Shown here in pieces: positions 31,001 to 44,312 of a stretch of 64,000 bases of DNA. The DNA is from Corticium candelabrum (taxonomy: Eukaryota > Porifera > Homoscleromorpha > Homosclerophorida > Plakinidae). Every line of letters starts with the position of its first letter. The first letter of the stretch is position 1. The stretch covers positions 2,759,917-2,823,916 of the forward strand of contig NC_085086.1 of the NCBI RefSeq assembly GCF_963422355.1, given 5' to 3'. The position numbers and the translations under genes were made by a program. Under the pieces are notes generated by a model. That model was not told the DNA's origin, made no database searches, and saw nothing but the letters and a program-made list of their open reading frames with translations.

Positions 31001-34000
31001 AATACATTTTTGCCAACTCTTCAAGATCTTAACCGTGGTGAATCAAATTATGGTAGCATGGGAAAGAATTCATTTGGGCAATGGAGTCAATGATTTGATG
31101 TATGTACGTGTGCAAGCCAATTGAAGAGAAAGTGAATGCACGTAGTATTGTCCATGACCCTTCCGATCTTCAGTTTTCAATTTTCAAATTTTGCTTATTT
31201 TTTATTTTCTATTTTTAAATTGTTGGGCTAATTTTTAAGATTTTTTGTTAGTGACGTTCAATTACTTTGCAGGCGAAATTTGAAGTTTAATTTTAATTTG
31301 ATTTGATTTGCCATCGCTGAGCTAGTTAAACTAATTAATTGTTGTTGTTAGTAAACAGTTAATTAGTTAATTAGTCAATAATTAATTGCTGACTTATTAG
31401 CTAGTTTGTTGTTGTTAGCAAGCAGTTAATTAGTCAATTAGTTAATTAGTTGGTTTACTTAATTGCTGAGTTGGTATGCTAATTAATTGTTGCTAGTAAG
31501 CATAACATTTAGAGTTATTTTCATTCATTATGATCCATTAGTTTAATTAATGTATTGAGATTCAGTCGTTACTATTTAGTGTGATACTCTCATTTAGTGT
31601 GAAGTGTTAGGCTAATAATTCTTTCCAGTAATCAAACATTTAGAAATATTTTTGTTTATTGTCATCCAGTAGTTTAATGTATTGAGATGCATCCTTTACT
31701 ATTTAGTGTGATACCGTAGAAGCTCGCTAATCCATACAGCCCCGTGCCAAGCCCCGATCGGATTAGTGAATTGTTTGGATTATCAAAAATGCCTAAACGC
31801 GTATTCTTGGAAGTCCAGACTCTGCCTTGGACACCCATACCTGTAGTGCATTTACATATCTCTACACACATGGTATGTTTGTTGTACAGGTCACAGCTGC
31901 AACAACTACATGTTCTACTAAACAACATGACAGTCAGGATTTTAAATAGTTAGATACGCAAATTTCCTGAAACAAGATAACCGCAACCCGGATCAAGCTG
32001 TCAAATAGGATCTGGGTATGCAAGGCAGGGCACCAAAGGTAATTTGGATTAGCGAGGATTCGGATTAGCGATGTTCTACTGTACTGTAATGTAGTGAGAC
32101 ATGCTACTCTGTGAGTTTCAAGGCATAAAATATGTTGAGAAGTGAGAGGCGTAGACAGCACTCTAGCAGGGCCAGACCAATATTCGAAAATCGCACTTTT
32201 ACCAGACACTGAGTTACATCAACATCCGGTCTAAGGATAATGTAATTAAATAGGTAATTTATATGCAACAATTATTGCCACATTAATTGTGTCTAACATA
32301 TTGGTTGTAATAAACTAGACACCGTCTTTCCAATTTCTAATTTGCGTACACTGCACTGTATGTGTTTAATTAAGAGACACTCTTGTATTTCATTCTCCCA
32401 TTCATGATTGCCTATTTTTCATTTTCGCTTACTGCACTGCCCGCCCAATCATCAAGTGAACTAAAATTACACTTTTTAGCACGAGTTAAGTGGCTACGCC
32501 TACTAACGCACATTACTATTACTATTACTATTTACCAATTTACTATCTACCAATTGCTATTTGCTGTTGAGGTGTCTGGAAGTTATGACTTAATTGTGAT
32601 GTAATTTTGTGATTGTGTTTAGACCATCTATAAAGCCAGCCAATGTCACAGTTCGCAATGCTTCCTTGTTGACAAGGGCAATTGCAGATGCTACTAAATC
32701 AACACGAGAAGGTAACACAAGGGCTGTTCGAACATCTGCTCGTTCACCTGATCTCACAGTTCGAGGTATTGCAATCGACTGTGTACATCTGTTGTCATTC
32801 TAAGTTTGATGTTGTTGTAGAGCCAGCTAGAGTCATAGCTGATGTCAACAATGGTGTTGTTGCTCGACGTCCTGTTCATGAGAGACTAGGGAATAGAGTG
32901 GGCCGAATAGAGGAACCATATGTCGAGGACATTTCATCAGATGAGGAGGACAAGGGACCATCAGTAAAGAAGTCAAAGCGAAGTGACGATGAAGAGTAAG
33001 ACCTATTAGTTTCCTTTCTTTAGATTTCAAGGATGTCCTTCTTTAATTGGTGACTGTGCCTATTTTGCTTTGTTTTTGTGCCTACCATGTGTGCATTATT
33101 GCAGGGACGTAGCCACAGGTCCTGTTGGTTTGGTTGGTCTGGTTGGTTCTGTTGTTCCAGGTGGTCCGGTTTCAACTGGAGTACTGTTTAATATTTGTAC
33201 TTTCACCAACAGACTATTCCTGACAACTTCCAGAATAGGGCAAAGCTGATTAAATAAGTTTGATTTTAAGCACTCTGAGACAACCTCATATCAACTGCCT
33301 GCAGCCCAGCAGGTCAGAACGTGTACAGCTTGTAGACTTGTTCATTCTTTTTCAAGAATACCGGATAGTAAGTGGAACGAGATGGTGTTGCTTCTGTCAC
33401 CTCCCTCTAATGCCTTCATCACCCTATGAACTTTTTGTTTTGTACGAGACCCTTTTGGTAGTCTAAGAATTACCCCTGGGCTGCATCTTACTCTGCACAA
33501 ACCCAATGCATGGTTTTATACCTAGCCACCTTTTAACTACAACATCAGTGACGCTCAAGACATTACATTCTGTCACTACATTATTATGCAATATGAGTAA
33601 AAAAATTTTGTGCCTGTCTGCACATGCACGTCTGTGCACGTGCTTGCTAATTTTCAACCGGGCTACTTCCAAACTGCCAGCTATGGCTCTGATCATTGAG
33701 TTGTTTTAGTCAAACTTAGCAGCCATGTAATTATGCTGAGACATAAACGTATACTGGCTGCATGCTCCTGCATGAAGTCACCCTTTTTCTAGTTCATGCC
33801 TCTCCACATGCTCCAAAGTTGTCTTTGCACATGCTCATACATTCATATTTGAAAAATGCTAACTGACGCCCTTGGAGGTTGTAGCTATTTCCCGGAAGCT
33901 GAGAAGGAGCTCTATGTCCATGTTTGTAACTCAGTGGTGTAGGAGTGTCATCTAGGTTGGGGGCCAAACCTGGAATTACGTGCAATTGTAGTTTTACACT

Positions 34001-37000
34001 GTCGTCTATTCGAGCTCCTCATTTTCTTCCACTTGTAGTTCGTTTTCATGATGATATATTTATATATAGTGACCATAAGCTGCTGTTTGTGTGGCCATGG
34101 CCTCGTGGCCGCCATGGTTTCTATGCCTATGTAACTATTTGGCTATGGCATCTTATTCACCAGAAAATGGTGTGCAGGTAGACGGAGACTCTGTGTCTTA
34201 TTCGATTGTGGAGCAACCAAGATTTGCATAAACAATTTTTTGAACTCCTTGCTGCAACAGTCATCTGGCAGTAGACCTACATCTTCTATGAATAGTACAA
34301 CGTCTCGTATGTGTCCTACGTATTTCTCGATATAACTGTTGTAAAGCCATAGAGATAAACGCAAGCAGCTTGGCTTCTGTCCATTGCAAATGTGAGCTAA
34401 AGTGAGTTATGTCAATCTGAACTAACTAACTCACTTTAATGACACACCCATTAAAAGCATTGGCTTGCTTCTACAGAGTGTGTCGTGTAAACACCGGCTA
34501 GAATGCTGGGTTGGCACTGGCTGGCATGGCATGTCTTGCTATGCGTGCTCGTGTAAACGGGGTATAATGGTCAATTTGGGTAGGTTTTTATTTGTTGCAC
34601 ACACATTCAGTGCCTCTTGCTTTTCACCTCTTGTGTTTATTGGTCTGACGGTCTGTTTGTTTGTCTATGTGTCTGTGTTGTATAATTATTTGATGGCCTC
34701 AGGCCTTGACTAACTTGTGGAAAATTTGACCTGTTGAGCAATCATTCGATTAAGTGATTGCTGAAGTTTGTTTGCACGCATGTGTGTGTGTGTGTGTGTG
34801 TGTGTGTCATTTTGTTAGTTTTTCAGTATAAATTTGTTGTAATAGAAATGTAATGGAAATTTTGTCTTTAGGCAACCCGATAGCCCAAAGTTTATTGTCA
34901 CTCTGGATGGTGCAAAAGGAATGTTTGACAATACTGCTGAGTTATCAGACTCAGATGATGAAATACAACAGTCAAGACCAGGCAGTGTGTTTAGCAGAAT
35001 AGGAACGATTGCTTCCAGTAAGTTTAAAGGCAATACAAAATTTTCCTGATTTTTAAACTATACAATCAGTATCTAATGTGAATGTGTATTTGTGTTGTGT
35101 AGTCCAAGTTGTATTGTATTTTTGTGTGCATTATGTTTGATTGGTTAGTTGCTGGATAGTGTGACCTCACTTTTTTGCTACCTGAGTGAGAGATCCAACT
35201 GCCTTTACATATTTAGTCATACAACTGGAGTCAGTCTCGCATTGACTTAACGTTGGGGCGCAAGGCTCCCCAACCTTTGTAGTCGTCTCAAGCAAAAGAG
35301 CCAAGTTTCCCTCATATTACCAAACAGTCAGCTTACTGTTAGTGTTGTGAAAGCATTAGCTGTCTGTTTGATGGAACACGTCAGCATTCAGTATCATTAA
35401 GACAGATTTGTGAAGCCAGTGTGGAAAAATGTCATGACAGGTGAAATGCACGTGCCCATCACACTTTCCTGGCAATGACAGATGAATAAGTAGAAGTAAA
35501 AAACAGGCTTGGCTTTACAGTGTGATTGATTGGCCCCTCCAAACTTGATGACCACGCTACTCTTGTGAGTTTCGCATTACTTTTGAGTTTTATGAGTTGT
35601 CTGTAGCGATGGGTTCAGTTTTAGTATGTCCAATGTGCACATGGTGCAAGATCCTAACTATTGTGCATGTGCTGTACTAAATGTGTGAAATAGTACGTAT
35701 TCTGTATTATTATCTTACTGTAGTGCAGTTATTTTGGGGGAATATGGGTTGGGTGAACCAGCACGACACAAGACACCCGGCAGGGTTCTAGCCAGGCATA
35801 CTAAGTATGGCGGGCTGCCATGCTTTACTCCTCAAAATGAGATGCCCGCCACACTTTAGGATTGACCGCCACACCATGTGAACAGACATTCCAGGTGGAA
35901 TTAGTGGCTGTGTCCACACTACAGCAAGGATAGCAAACAAAAGTTTGCACTAGACAGACTGGCTCACTTTTCACTTTGACCGTTTACACTTGCTAGTTAT
36001 GGCCTCAGCAGGTGTGCTATTCACTGTGCCATGTTGTGTGCTCTAGCAGAAGTTATTACAAAGCATGATGACTAAACGGGAAGCATCATAGGATGTGGCA
36101 TTTTATGTAAACATACTTGTTCTTTACAAAAACATTGATCTACAAACAGTTAATTTCTTTCCACAAGCTTATAAACAGCCAAGTTATTCAGACTAGGTTT
36201 ATTAATAAGCAGAGGAAGTCACAAAATATCTCACCAGAGCTACATTTTCAACAAACCATAACTCACAGCAAAACCACACCCTTTTCAAAAAACAGTGCCT
36301 CTTTACCAAGCAACGCTCTGCCGCCACGCGTTGCCAAGAACCTGGCTAGAACTCTGCCCTTGGATCGAACCTGGCCATTCCGCCAATCACTAGTGTTGCT
36401 TCCAGTGACCCCTGCTTGGCTCTTGTTTGACCGGGTTTCCTGCCTGTTCCTTCCTATGTGTTGCATGCTAAATTTTAATCTAAATTGCGTATGCATTCTA
36501 CGGTACTTCGACCCGACCCCAGTCTAAGTGCAAGGTGTACATGCTAAGTCAATCAATGATCGTTGTTGTATGTCAACGGTATTACAGGCTAGTCCAACTC
36601 AACTGACTAAATTAGGGATAGTAGCTATTGTGGTTTTGTCCTAGTATTTAGAACAAGATACGGAGAGTTTGATCAACATCAGAAATAGAACACAGTAGTG
36701 GTGCTACATCAGGGGGGAGAGCATTCATTGGCTGCGAAAAACTCGAAATCAAGCTACAATAGTGCATCTTGTGAATGCAATGTGTTTTTATATCAACAGA
36801 GTGTCTGCCTGTGTGACGATGCATCACATGTAATCATATCCAAATTAGCAAAATGTTAAATATGACTGTCACACAGGTCAGCTCATTTAGATATGGTTAC
36901 TTGAGGTGTGTTACTGATTCATTTCTACTACTGAAGTGCTAACACGTTTCTGTTTATTGATTGTTGTTGTATTCATATCCTTAGATGTCACGACAAATAG

Positions 37001-39962
37001 CAATCGTTTTCTATTCAGTAAAGCGACAGCACCACCACGGTAGGTTATTTATTTATGCAGACGTCAAGTTGCAGTTTGCTAAGTCAAATTTTACTTTGAA
37101 GGTTTCCAACTCCACAGACAAGTTCTTGTAAGTGCATAACAGTTGTAGGTTTTGTTATCTGTCGTTCTGTTGTTTGTTTGTAGTTTGTGTTTTCTAGCCT
37201 AGGAAAGTAGGTGTACTTGATTGCACTTTATTTTAACTCTCAGTACACGATAGTATCACCTTATTCTATGTACTTACCAGCAGGGTTGCATAAGTCAGTG
37301 CACCTAGGCTGTAGCTGTTGAGAGATGTATGTCTAACAGAGTGGAATATAACGATTGGTCATTGACCGAATCCAGGGGCGTACCTGGTGCATTGTATGGG
37401 TTGGTTCTTTTAGTGCTCTGATGGACCTTCTATTCAGTTCAACATGCTTTATTATAATGAATCTTGTGCCAAGAAGTCTTAGAGTCCAAATCTGTTTTCA
37501 TCAATCTATAGCTACATCTAAGGACAGCAGAAGCAAAGAAATTTAAAGTGGTCCGGCATAGCGCACGTTACGTTTGGGTGTGCATTGTATGCAACTACTG
37601 TACTTTATCGATACTGCATGCTCATGACACCTCAGCTCTTTGTAAGATCATAATTTTCTAACTTGCCAAATAGCCTCAGTCGTTCATTGCTGTAGTTTTT
37701 CAGTTTATCCTTGTGCACGTGCAAGACTATCACATGATTGAACCTGTAGATCTCCTGTGTCATAGTTGATAGCAAGTAGAACTTGACACGTCTCGTGATC
37801 TTTACTAACTGCATTAGTTAGTAGAAGGAATCACCAAAATCAATTTTAATATTATCTACCACCTTGTAGCAAACATGATTGACTGCGTGGGAAACACGCT
37901 GTTTACACGTGTCTCAGATAACTCGTTGAGAAGTCTGACTGACAGACTGCCCGCAAAATGTCTAGTTTTTAAAAATACTTTATAAGAAATTGCTACCACC
38001 ATAGCATCGTAACTATTCCACTAGCCCTGACAGGCATCTGAAATGTGGCACCCGGGCCAGCACTTTAGCAGTTACAGCCTTTGTGTCTGCACAGTGCAAA
38101 TATTGCATGCATGGTTGATTGTATACAGAGGTAAGAGCGGACCTCTGACTGAAGTGGGTCAGTTATATCTCACCCTTGAACCCCCTAGGTACATGCCTTC
38201 CGAGGCCAACTGGTGTTTATGACTGACAACAATTTTGCTTTGATCGAACATACTACATGATTGGTCAAGACATAATAGTTCATCAAGAGCATGTGTTGTT
38301 CAAGTAACAACTTATAATCTAACAGGTATGTGCCTATTACAGTATTGCAGGGTTGCCATTGCCATGGCAATGGTGCCAGCACTGGCACTGAGCTCAGATT
38401 TGCTGGCACCGGAGAGAAAATGGGCGTTCCCTATATTATCCTGGGAGACACGGAACTATGAGACTTGACACGGCAGAGTCCTCAAATCTATTTTGCAGGA
38501 AATAGATACTGGACTGTATGATGAAGACAAGTTACTTAGACAACTGCCAGACTAATTTTTCATGATTCAAGTTTAGACTTTCTGTATGAACACGAGTGCA
38601 GAGATGATTCTGTTAGGTTTTTTGTGTCTCTGTTACAAGATGGGGAATGTACTGAAATCTGCAAGATGGCCTTACACTTGCGTTGTTTAGCTCATAGTAC
38701 AATAGATTGTGAGAGAAGATTTAGCTTTATGAACTCTGTGAAAACGAGTAGCAGGAATAGACTGTAAAAGTCCTTATGGCAATAATGAGCCATGAAAGCT
38801 TCCTTATTACATTTCCTTTTGCAAGGTTCTATTGATATTATATACTAGGCTAGCTGCTATAGCCTTGGACCAAGGCTGCTAATGAATAGCTATTTGATAT
38901 CAACATTTGCTGGTACCACTGGGGTCCTTCATGCCAGATATTTGGCTCAACTTGAAAATACAGGCGGCATTCGTGTATTGCCAATTAATTAATTTGCACT
39001 CACAAATCTGGGTATCATCAACTCTATAATTTGATCTTGTCTGCTGCTTCCGTCAGTTGTGTGGACTTTTGGGTGGCTTATTGATTGATTCCTTACCATC
39101 TAATCCATGCAATAAATTTAGCTTGCTCATCTCTTGATCAGGTCAAGTCATTACCGTAACCTTTCATTTAATCTTTAACAGTTCATGTCATTACTGAATT
39201 TACTCTAATGCTTGTCATCACGATCAATAGCAATGCAACAAAACAACAGCAAACACCAAATCTTTAGTTTGTATTTTAATAAAAAGTGTATACAGTAGTG
39301 AATGTGATGCAACAAGAAATTGAACTGAATGTAGATGATGGTAAATTGCAAGAAATTTGTGAAATCAATAAGAATGAATGCCCAAATCTAACTCATCAGG
39401 CCAACCTCTTTGCTAGAGCACGATATCCGACCAATAAGTTTGCCGTATGTTCCACTCTGTTTAATGCTCCAAGTCGTATTTAAAACATTGATGGGTTTGG
39501 TTACTCCTATTGGTGGGTACTTGTATCCTAATGGTTGGATTCGATAACGTTGTGTGCGTATATTGACCAGCACAGTCTTTGTGTTGCGGTATTGGTTTCT
39601 TTGTTTGCATGTTTGCATGTTTGTTTTTGCTGTATCTGCTGTACCCACAATTATCCGGATCTCGATTATCCGGATGGTTTGATTATCCAGATCTCGATTA
39701 TCTGGATGGTTTGATTATCCAGATCTCGATTATCGGATGGTTCGATTATCCGAACAATTATGTTCCCCTTCCCTGATGTTTGGCGGTGCCGGACAATGCA
39801 TTCCCAACAGCCTCACACGAATGAGCAAATACCTGACAGAAAAAGTAATAATTCAGCTATGAGCCTAAAAGAAAAGAGACTTTGTAATAGTCACGAGACT
39901 TGGCGAGTAGCGTACTCTAAACGTATAGGGCTAAACCGACTTCCGGTCTGGGGACTATGTGT

Positions 39963-40004
<42 letters not shown>

Positions 40005-43000
40005 ATGTCTGTCACACTACAGGAATGTGGCACGCCTCCTTAGTGTGGCCCAATCATGAAACATAAATTCCTTTATGTCGTACGTGGCAACCAGAGACAA
40101 TAGACGAACAGCCAATCATATGCACAAAAACTTCCTTGAGAGATTTTTCTCACCAGAACAGTGTAATTCACGTTTGCGATTGCTAGGAACTGTCGGACAT
40201 AAACAACAGAACTCACCTGTCTGCAACTGCTGACCCAAAATCGATTGCTTTCTTGATTTTACGATAGTTATACGGGAATCTAACATTACGTAACCAGTAG
40301 AGATTTTATGTCCCGTATAGGATGACTCTACTTACGGCTACGGACTTTGCGGTCACACAAAACGACAGTCGCTATGTAGGATTTTAAATACATGTTACAA
40401 GTCGAACGTCTAGAAAGAAAATAGTGTGTATATTCGTAATTCTTCACGACAAATACTCCTCCTACCGTACGGTGCCTGTTGTTCAGGACTTTGAAGGCCC
40501 ATAGCTATAGAAGCGACGGTGTAAACACAGCTTCAATTAGTAGTCTAGTAAGCAGGCAGCTATTGATGATGACTCTTCTAGTGACATGAAAGAACAATAG
40601 GTATGGAAGCAGTGTGGTCTTGTGTACAGTGGAGGAATATTAGTTGATATCTATCAACTTTTGATTATACAGACAATCGATTATCCGGACTTATAACCTG
40701 CCTTCGAAGAAGTCTGGGTAATCGAGGGTGTATTGTACTGATAAATCGTTATATAAGGGTTAGTAAGTGATTTATTGGTATAAGATTGTGTTTTCTTGTA
40801 TTTCAATGGAGTGTTTGTACCAAACTGTTTATCATTGAGCAATGTGGTCTCGTGTAGCCAGCTCCTCACCTTTTCTATTTTTGGTATCCCGCTTACCAAA
40901 TAGGAAATGGGAGGGGCTGGCTACACATGACTACATCAATGGCAGGTTCCTCATCTCAAAAGCTGCTGCCAGCAATCCCTGTTGTTCTAAATTGAGTTCT
41001 CAGGTACAGTCAAACCACACTAATTCAAAAAGCTTGTTGCCAGGTCCTGTCCAGATTAGTGGAGTTGTTTAGATTACCAAAATGTAAAAAGTACAGGTTT
41101 GTAGGTCCAGACCTTGTCTCGGACACCCTGGCCACTGGTACATTAACTTACGTCTCTACACATAGGTCATGTTTGTGGTAAAGGATACAGCTGCAATGAC
41201 TGCATACACTTCTAAATAGTGTGACAGTCAAGACGTAAGATGGTCATATGCGTGAATTTGCTGAAAACTAGATACAGAGTAACCATAACCCCCATCAGGC
41301 TATCCTACAGGATCCCAGTACACAAGTCCGGGTGCCAAAGATAATTCGAATTAGCGAGGATTTGGATTAGCGAAGTTTGTCTGTACTCTAAAAGTGCACG
41401 TGTGTGTAGCAGATGGTAGACCGTTGGTGATGACATCCAAGATCTTGTATTCCATGATGAGGGTTGAAGGTTCGATCCTGGTGGAGGCAACACTGTCGCA
41501 GTTTCCTTGAGCAAAGAAACTCACCCACACTTGCTTCTCTCGACTCAGGAGTATAAATGAGTACCTGGTCATTGACGGGGTGGATATGACCACTGGCTTG
41601 GCAGCAACATTATGCAGCAGACAGGTACGTGTGGGCCTTGGTGTTCAGTCCCAGAGCTGCGCCATTGTCAATGCCCCTGGATGACTCTGAGCAAGCTCCA
41701 GGTGGATTGTAGTGCTGGCCCCAAGACTCCTCGTAGCGCATGGAGGCCCTGTCTCTAGAGGCAGGGGGAGCTATCTTCGCAACTGACCTCAAGGTCGACG
41801 TCGAAAGACATGGAGGGCTTAACATTTGTCCATTTTGTCCATTTGTTCTGCTGAGTCTTACACCACAAGTGATTTCATTTATGGTGATAATTGACTGTAG
41901 CTACTAGCAGTCTTATTGGGGTTGACATGTATATTGTTAGAATGCTTGACTGCTTAGACAGCTGCCATCGTACGGACATTTAGATGACACTCTTCTTCCT
42001 ATATGTTACGGGTATATGGTGGACTGAGTTGACGGCGTGACATATCTCATGTATGGCTTTCTCTGTGCCCAGATAGCCCAATACTTGATCTACATACATG
42101 ACCGCAGATGCTACGGTTAAATTGGTATAGGTCCCTTTGTTTATGGTACAGGTACATAGCTATTGCTCTAACCTTTTCCTGACATGGTTGCTTTTTGCAT
42201 TACTGTGGTGTAGGTTTACTGACTCTGATTAGCAGTCTATAACAGTGAGGTGCTGATAATTTTACTGCGAGGTTTCCAATTGTGTTTAACCATAGCTGTT
42301 TCTAGATTTAGTTTATTAAGATATGCCCTAAGAGAGCAGATGTACTCTCAAGATCTTGCCAAGACAGTCTTGCATATTAAGTGTGTCATACACTGCAACA
42401 GCTTGAGATATCCAAACCCCGAAATACGGATTTTAAATTGATTGGCGACTCAGAGCCTTCTGTGCCATGTTTGTCTAATTTTTTTATGTCAAATGGCCGT
42501 GCAATCCTTTCACTTGGTCTGCCAAAGGCATGGTTTTTGGCTGTTGGACAATGGCTGGCTGTTATTTCATGCTCTCTCCATATCTATGATTTGGTAGTAG
42601 AGAAGTTTAGGTCTGAATATTTACACGCTTTGGTTGATTTCGTACATTCTGTTACCTGGACATTCGTTTTGGGCATCTTATTTACGCTTCTGATCCGTTC
42701 GAAGGGTATTTATTGTGATATACATTGGTTTCTTGCATTGCAATGTTGCAGCTCTCGATACCGTTTATGCTAAATTATAAGTAAGTTGTTGGGTTTGACA
42801 TCTTTGATAAGTTTTAAAGAAAAAAACTATTTAGCAATTTGCGAACTTTGTGGCTGACAGTGTATATACTAAGGCAATACTATTGCTACATGTGCAATTA
42901 CAAATACAGTTTTTTGAACAATTTGTAGCACACAGTATATTTGTAGCAAACCAACGAATATGGATAGCGATGTGCACAACGAGAATGAAACAGCTTGTGG

Positions 43001-43873
43001 CTTTGTCTTACACTGAAAGAAATTGGAACACAAAATAGCAAGAAATTTTAATGTGCCTTTACTACATTTCCTATTTATAGTTTGTGTGGCTTTGAATGTT
43101 ATGGATCCCCTGCTGCATTATACTAGGAGAGAGGCATTTCCTATTTATAGTTTGTGGGCTTTGAATGTTATGGATCCCCTGCTGCATTATACTAGGAGAG
43201 AGGCATCTCTGGGCAAACTCTGAAATAGGGATTTTAAATTGATCAGTCACTGAGTGCCATAGCTGCCATTTTATGAAGTTTTGTCATGTCAAATGGCTGT
43301 GCAATGTCCTCATTTGGTCGGTCAAATGCGTTGTGTGCTTGCTGTTATGTCATGCTCTGTCTATATCTGCAGCAACCGTTATGTAGGAGGAATTCTTCTG
43401 ATAATATTAGTTTATTGGATTGTGTATGCACAGTTCTTATTACATTACTCTTAGTTAACCTTTAGACTACATCACAGACATCATTGCATGGATGTTAGTT
43501 AATTGCATTAATTTATAAATTTGTAAACTTGATTTATTATGAATTACCTTTGCAGACCCTTCATTTCGGCCTCAGCAACCAAATGTCTGGCAAACCATTC
43601 CTTTTCGACCTCGACATCCTGTTTATCCCCGAACAGTGAGTACGCAAATGTAACATTTTGTTATTGATCTCATATTGTGTGTTGTTATTGTTACAGCCAT
43701 TCCGAACACCAAACCAATATAAACTGGTAAAGAATCAGTTTCCATCTCGTGACAAGTTGAAGTGGACTGCGCCGACATCTAAACCCTCAGTGCCCGTGAA
43801 GAAACCTGAACCTGACACAAAAACTGTAGTAGGTGTACCATTGACAGTCAGTCAGCCTGTGACTACATTATGA
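22014..43873 (+). CDS. Uncharacterised 382-residue protein, 11 exons
   Basis: Exons joined from GT-AG sites and phase: 22014-22072, 22159-22194, 25611-25734, 28141-28268, 32623-32765, 32821-32995, 34872-35017, 36985-37039, 37102-37127, 43556-43635, 43697-43873. They sum to 1149 nt with no internal stop, which supports the model. The protein starts MADVVKLDSKQRASFKV, is hydrophilic and probably largely disordered, with acidic patches (DISSDEEDKG, SDSDDE), basic runs (KKSKRS) and a Pro/Phe-rich C-terminus. RPVHERLGNR and SVFSRIG resemble the short R-L-G motifs of nuclear mRNP proteins. SPKFIVTLDG is also found before the zinc fingers of ZC3H14, but no CCCH fingers are present here. A nuclear RNA-related role is a weak inference. 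I do not recognise the family with certainty. Confidence 0.78.
22789..23200. mobile_element. Pogo/Tigger-like MITE, copy 1
   Basis: The left end CACTCAAACCTCCCTAATTC mirrors the right end, whose reverse complement contains TTTAAACCTCCCTAATCCGG. The AACCTCNNTAATCCG form is typical of pogo/Tigger ends. About 410 bp, no transposase. Confidence 0.65.
23426..23790. repeat. Minisatellite of ~22-bp units
   Basis: The unit TACTGTAGTAGTATGGGTAC and variants (some with CGTGTACACG inserts) repeat about a dozen times. One segment near 23615-23645 is in inverted orientation. Confidence 0.9.
25735..28140 (+). other. Intron 3 of the 11-exon gene
   Basis: 2.4 kb. Contains GTTCTAGCCAGAGCGGGCA-type repeat text (25919-25990), a short (AT)n at 26394-26412 and a 143-codon open frame at 26818-27249 that I could not assign. 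No alternative exon was supported. Confidence 0.5.
28269..32622 (+). other. Intron 4 of the 11-exon gene
   Basis: 4.35 kb. Contains an unassigned 144-codon minus-strand open frame (29043-29477), an AT-rich stretch of TTAATTAG-type text (31320-31500) and a pogo/Tigger-like MITE at 31717-32094. Confidence 0.5.
31717..32094. mobile_element. Pogo/Tigger-like MITE, copy 2
   Basis: The left end reads GTAGAAGCTCGCTAATCC. The reverse complement of the right end reads GTAGAACATCGCTAATCC, flanked by TA. About 380 bp, non-coding, clearly similar to the copy at 41005-41394. Confidence 0.8.
35018..36984 (+). other. Intron 7 of the 11-exon gene
   Basis: About 2 kb; holds a hAT-like MITE at 35781-36356. 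The 136-codon open frame at 36117-36527 lies partly inside that element and shows no recognisable domain. Confidence 0.5.
35781..36356. mobile_element. hAT-like MITE
   Basis: The left end CAGGGTTCTAGCCAGG is matched by the reverse complement of the right end, CAGAGTTCTAGCCAGG. The CAGRG terminus is typical of hAT. I saw no clear target duplication and no transposase. Confidence 0.65.
38341..38800 (+). pseudogene. hAT transposase relic
   Basis: Begins with a hAT-like end (CAGGGTTGCCA at 38347). Near 38640-38767 the plus strand reads LRCLAHSTIDCERRFSFMNS followed by VKTSSRNRL and a stop, which matches the hAT C-terminal dimerisation motif. Upstream text is stop-ridden. It sits in intron 9 of the 11-exon gene. 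Confidence 0.6.
39649..40740. mobile_element. Pogo/Tigger-like element, 1.1 kb
   Basis: The left part repeats ATTATCCGGAT/ATTATCCAGAT several times (39649-39755). The right end, reversed, is CAGTACAATACACCCTCG followed by ATTACCCAG and TCCGGATAATCG, a typical pogo/Tigger terminus. The interior holds a (GGCT)n run (39964-40004). The exact left boundary is uncertain. Confidence 0.6.
41005..41394. mobile_element. Pogo/Tigger-like MITE, copy 3
   Basis: TACAGTCAAACCACACTAAT at the left, and the reversed right end GTACAGACAAACTTCGCTAA. The interior follows 31717-32094 (GGACACCC, TACACAT, GTGACAGTCA, GATTAGCGA blocks). Confidence 0.8.
42418..43375. repeat. Local duplications in intron 9
   Basis: A ~165-bp segment (42418-42590, with GATTTTAAATTGAT and ATGTCAAATGGC) recurs diverged at 43223-43375. 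Between them a 70-bp unit (CATTTCCTATTTATAG through GGAGAGAGG) is tandemly doubled at about 43065-43204, almost identical. Confidence 0.85.
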
Positions 43874-44306
43874 TTGATTATCATTTGTAACTTCAGCATG
43901 AGCTGATGAAGACAAACTAGCCTTACGTTGAGACTACTAGCTGCTGCAAAGACACGTTGATAGATTATCTGATAGCTTTATTGGCAGACTTGTGTCATGT
44001 ACTATCCAGTTTTGTGTTATCATTTTTGTCTTGGGCTGGTCTCTTGAGCCAAACGTTTTGATTTCTATCAGTGAAAGGTAGATATCAAAAATAGAGAGAT
44101 TTGGTTGCATTAGACTGAATCATGTGGCTGTTGTCTTTGTGACGGACCGCAAATGTAACGAGACTGGAGAGTGCAGTAGCAGGATTGTTATTCTCATTTC
44201 TTTGCATGACATCAAGACAATGAATATCGATCACATCGTATAGTGTGGTCTTTGTGGTTGTTCTGGCTGATGTTGGAGTAATGCCCTAGTAGACATGACT
44301 GAAGGG

Positions 44307-44312
44307 AATAAA
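44307..44312 (+). promoter_or_regulatory. Possible polyadenylation signal of the 11-exon gene
   Basis: AATAAA 434 bp after the stop codon at 43873. Confidence 0.4.

Noticed and set aside
33105-33160. Possible alternative exon reading GPVGLVGLVGS after an AG acceptor
   Set aside because: Its 56-nt length would break the phase with the next exon, and the text resembles a transposon end (CAGGGACGTAGCC).
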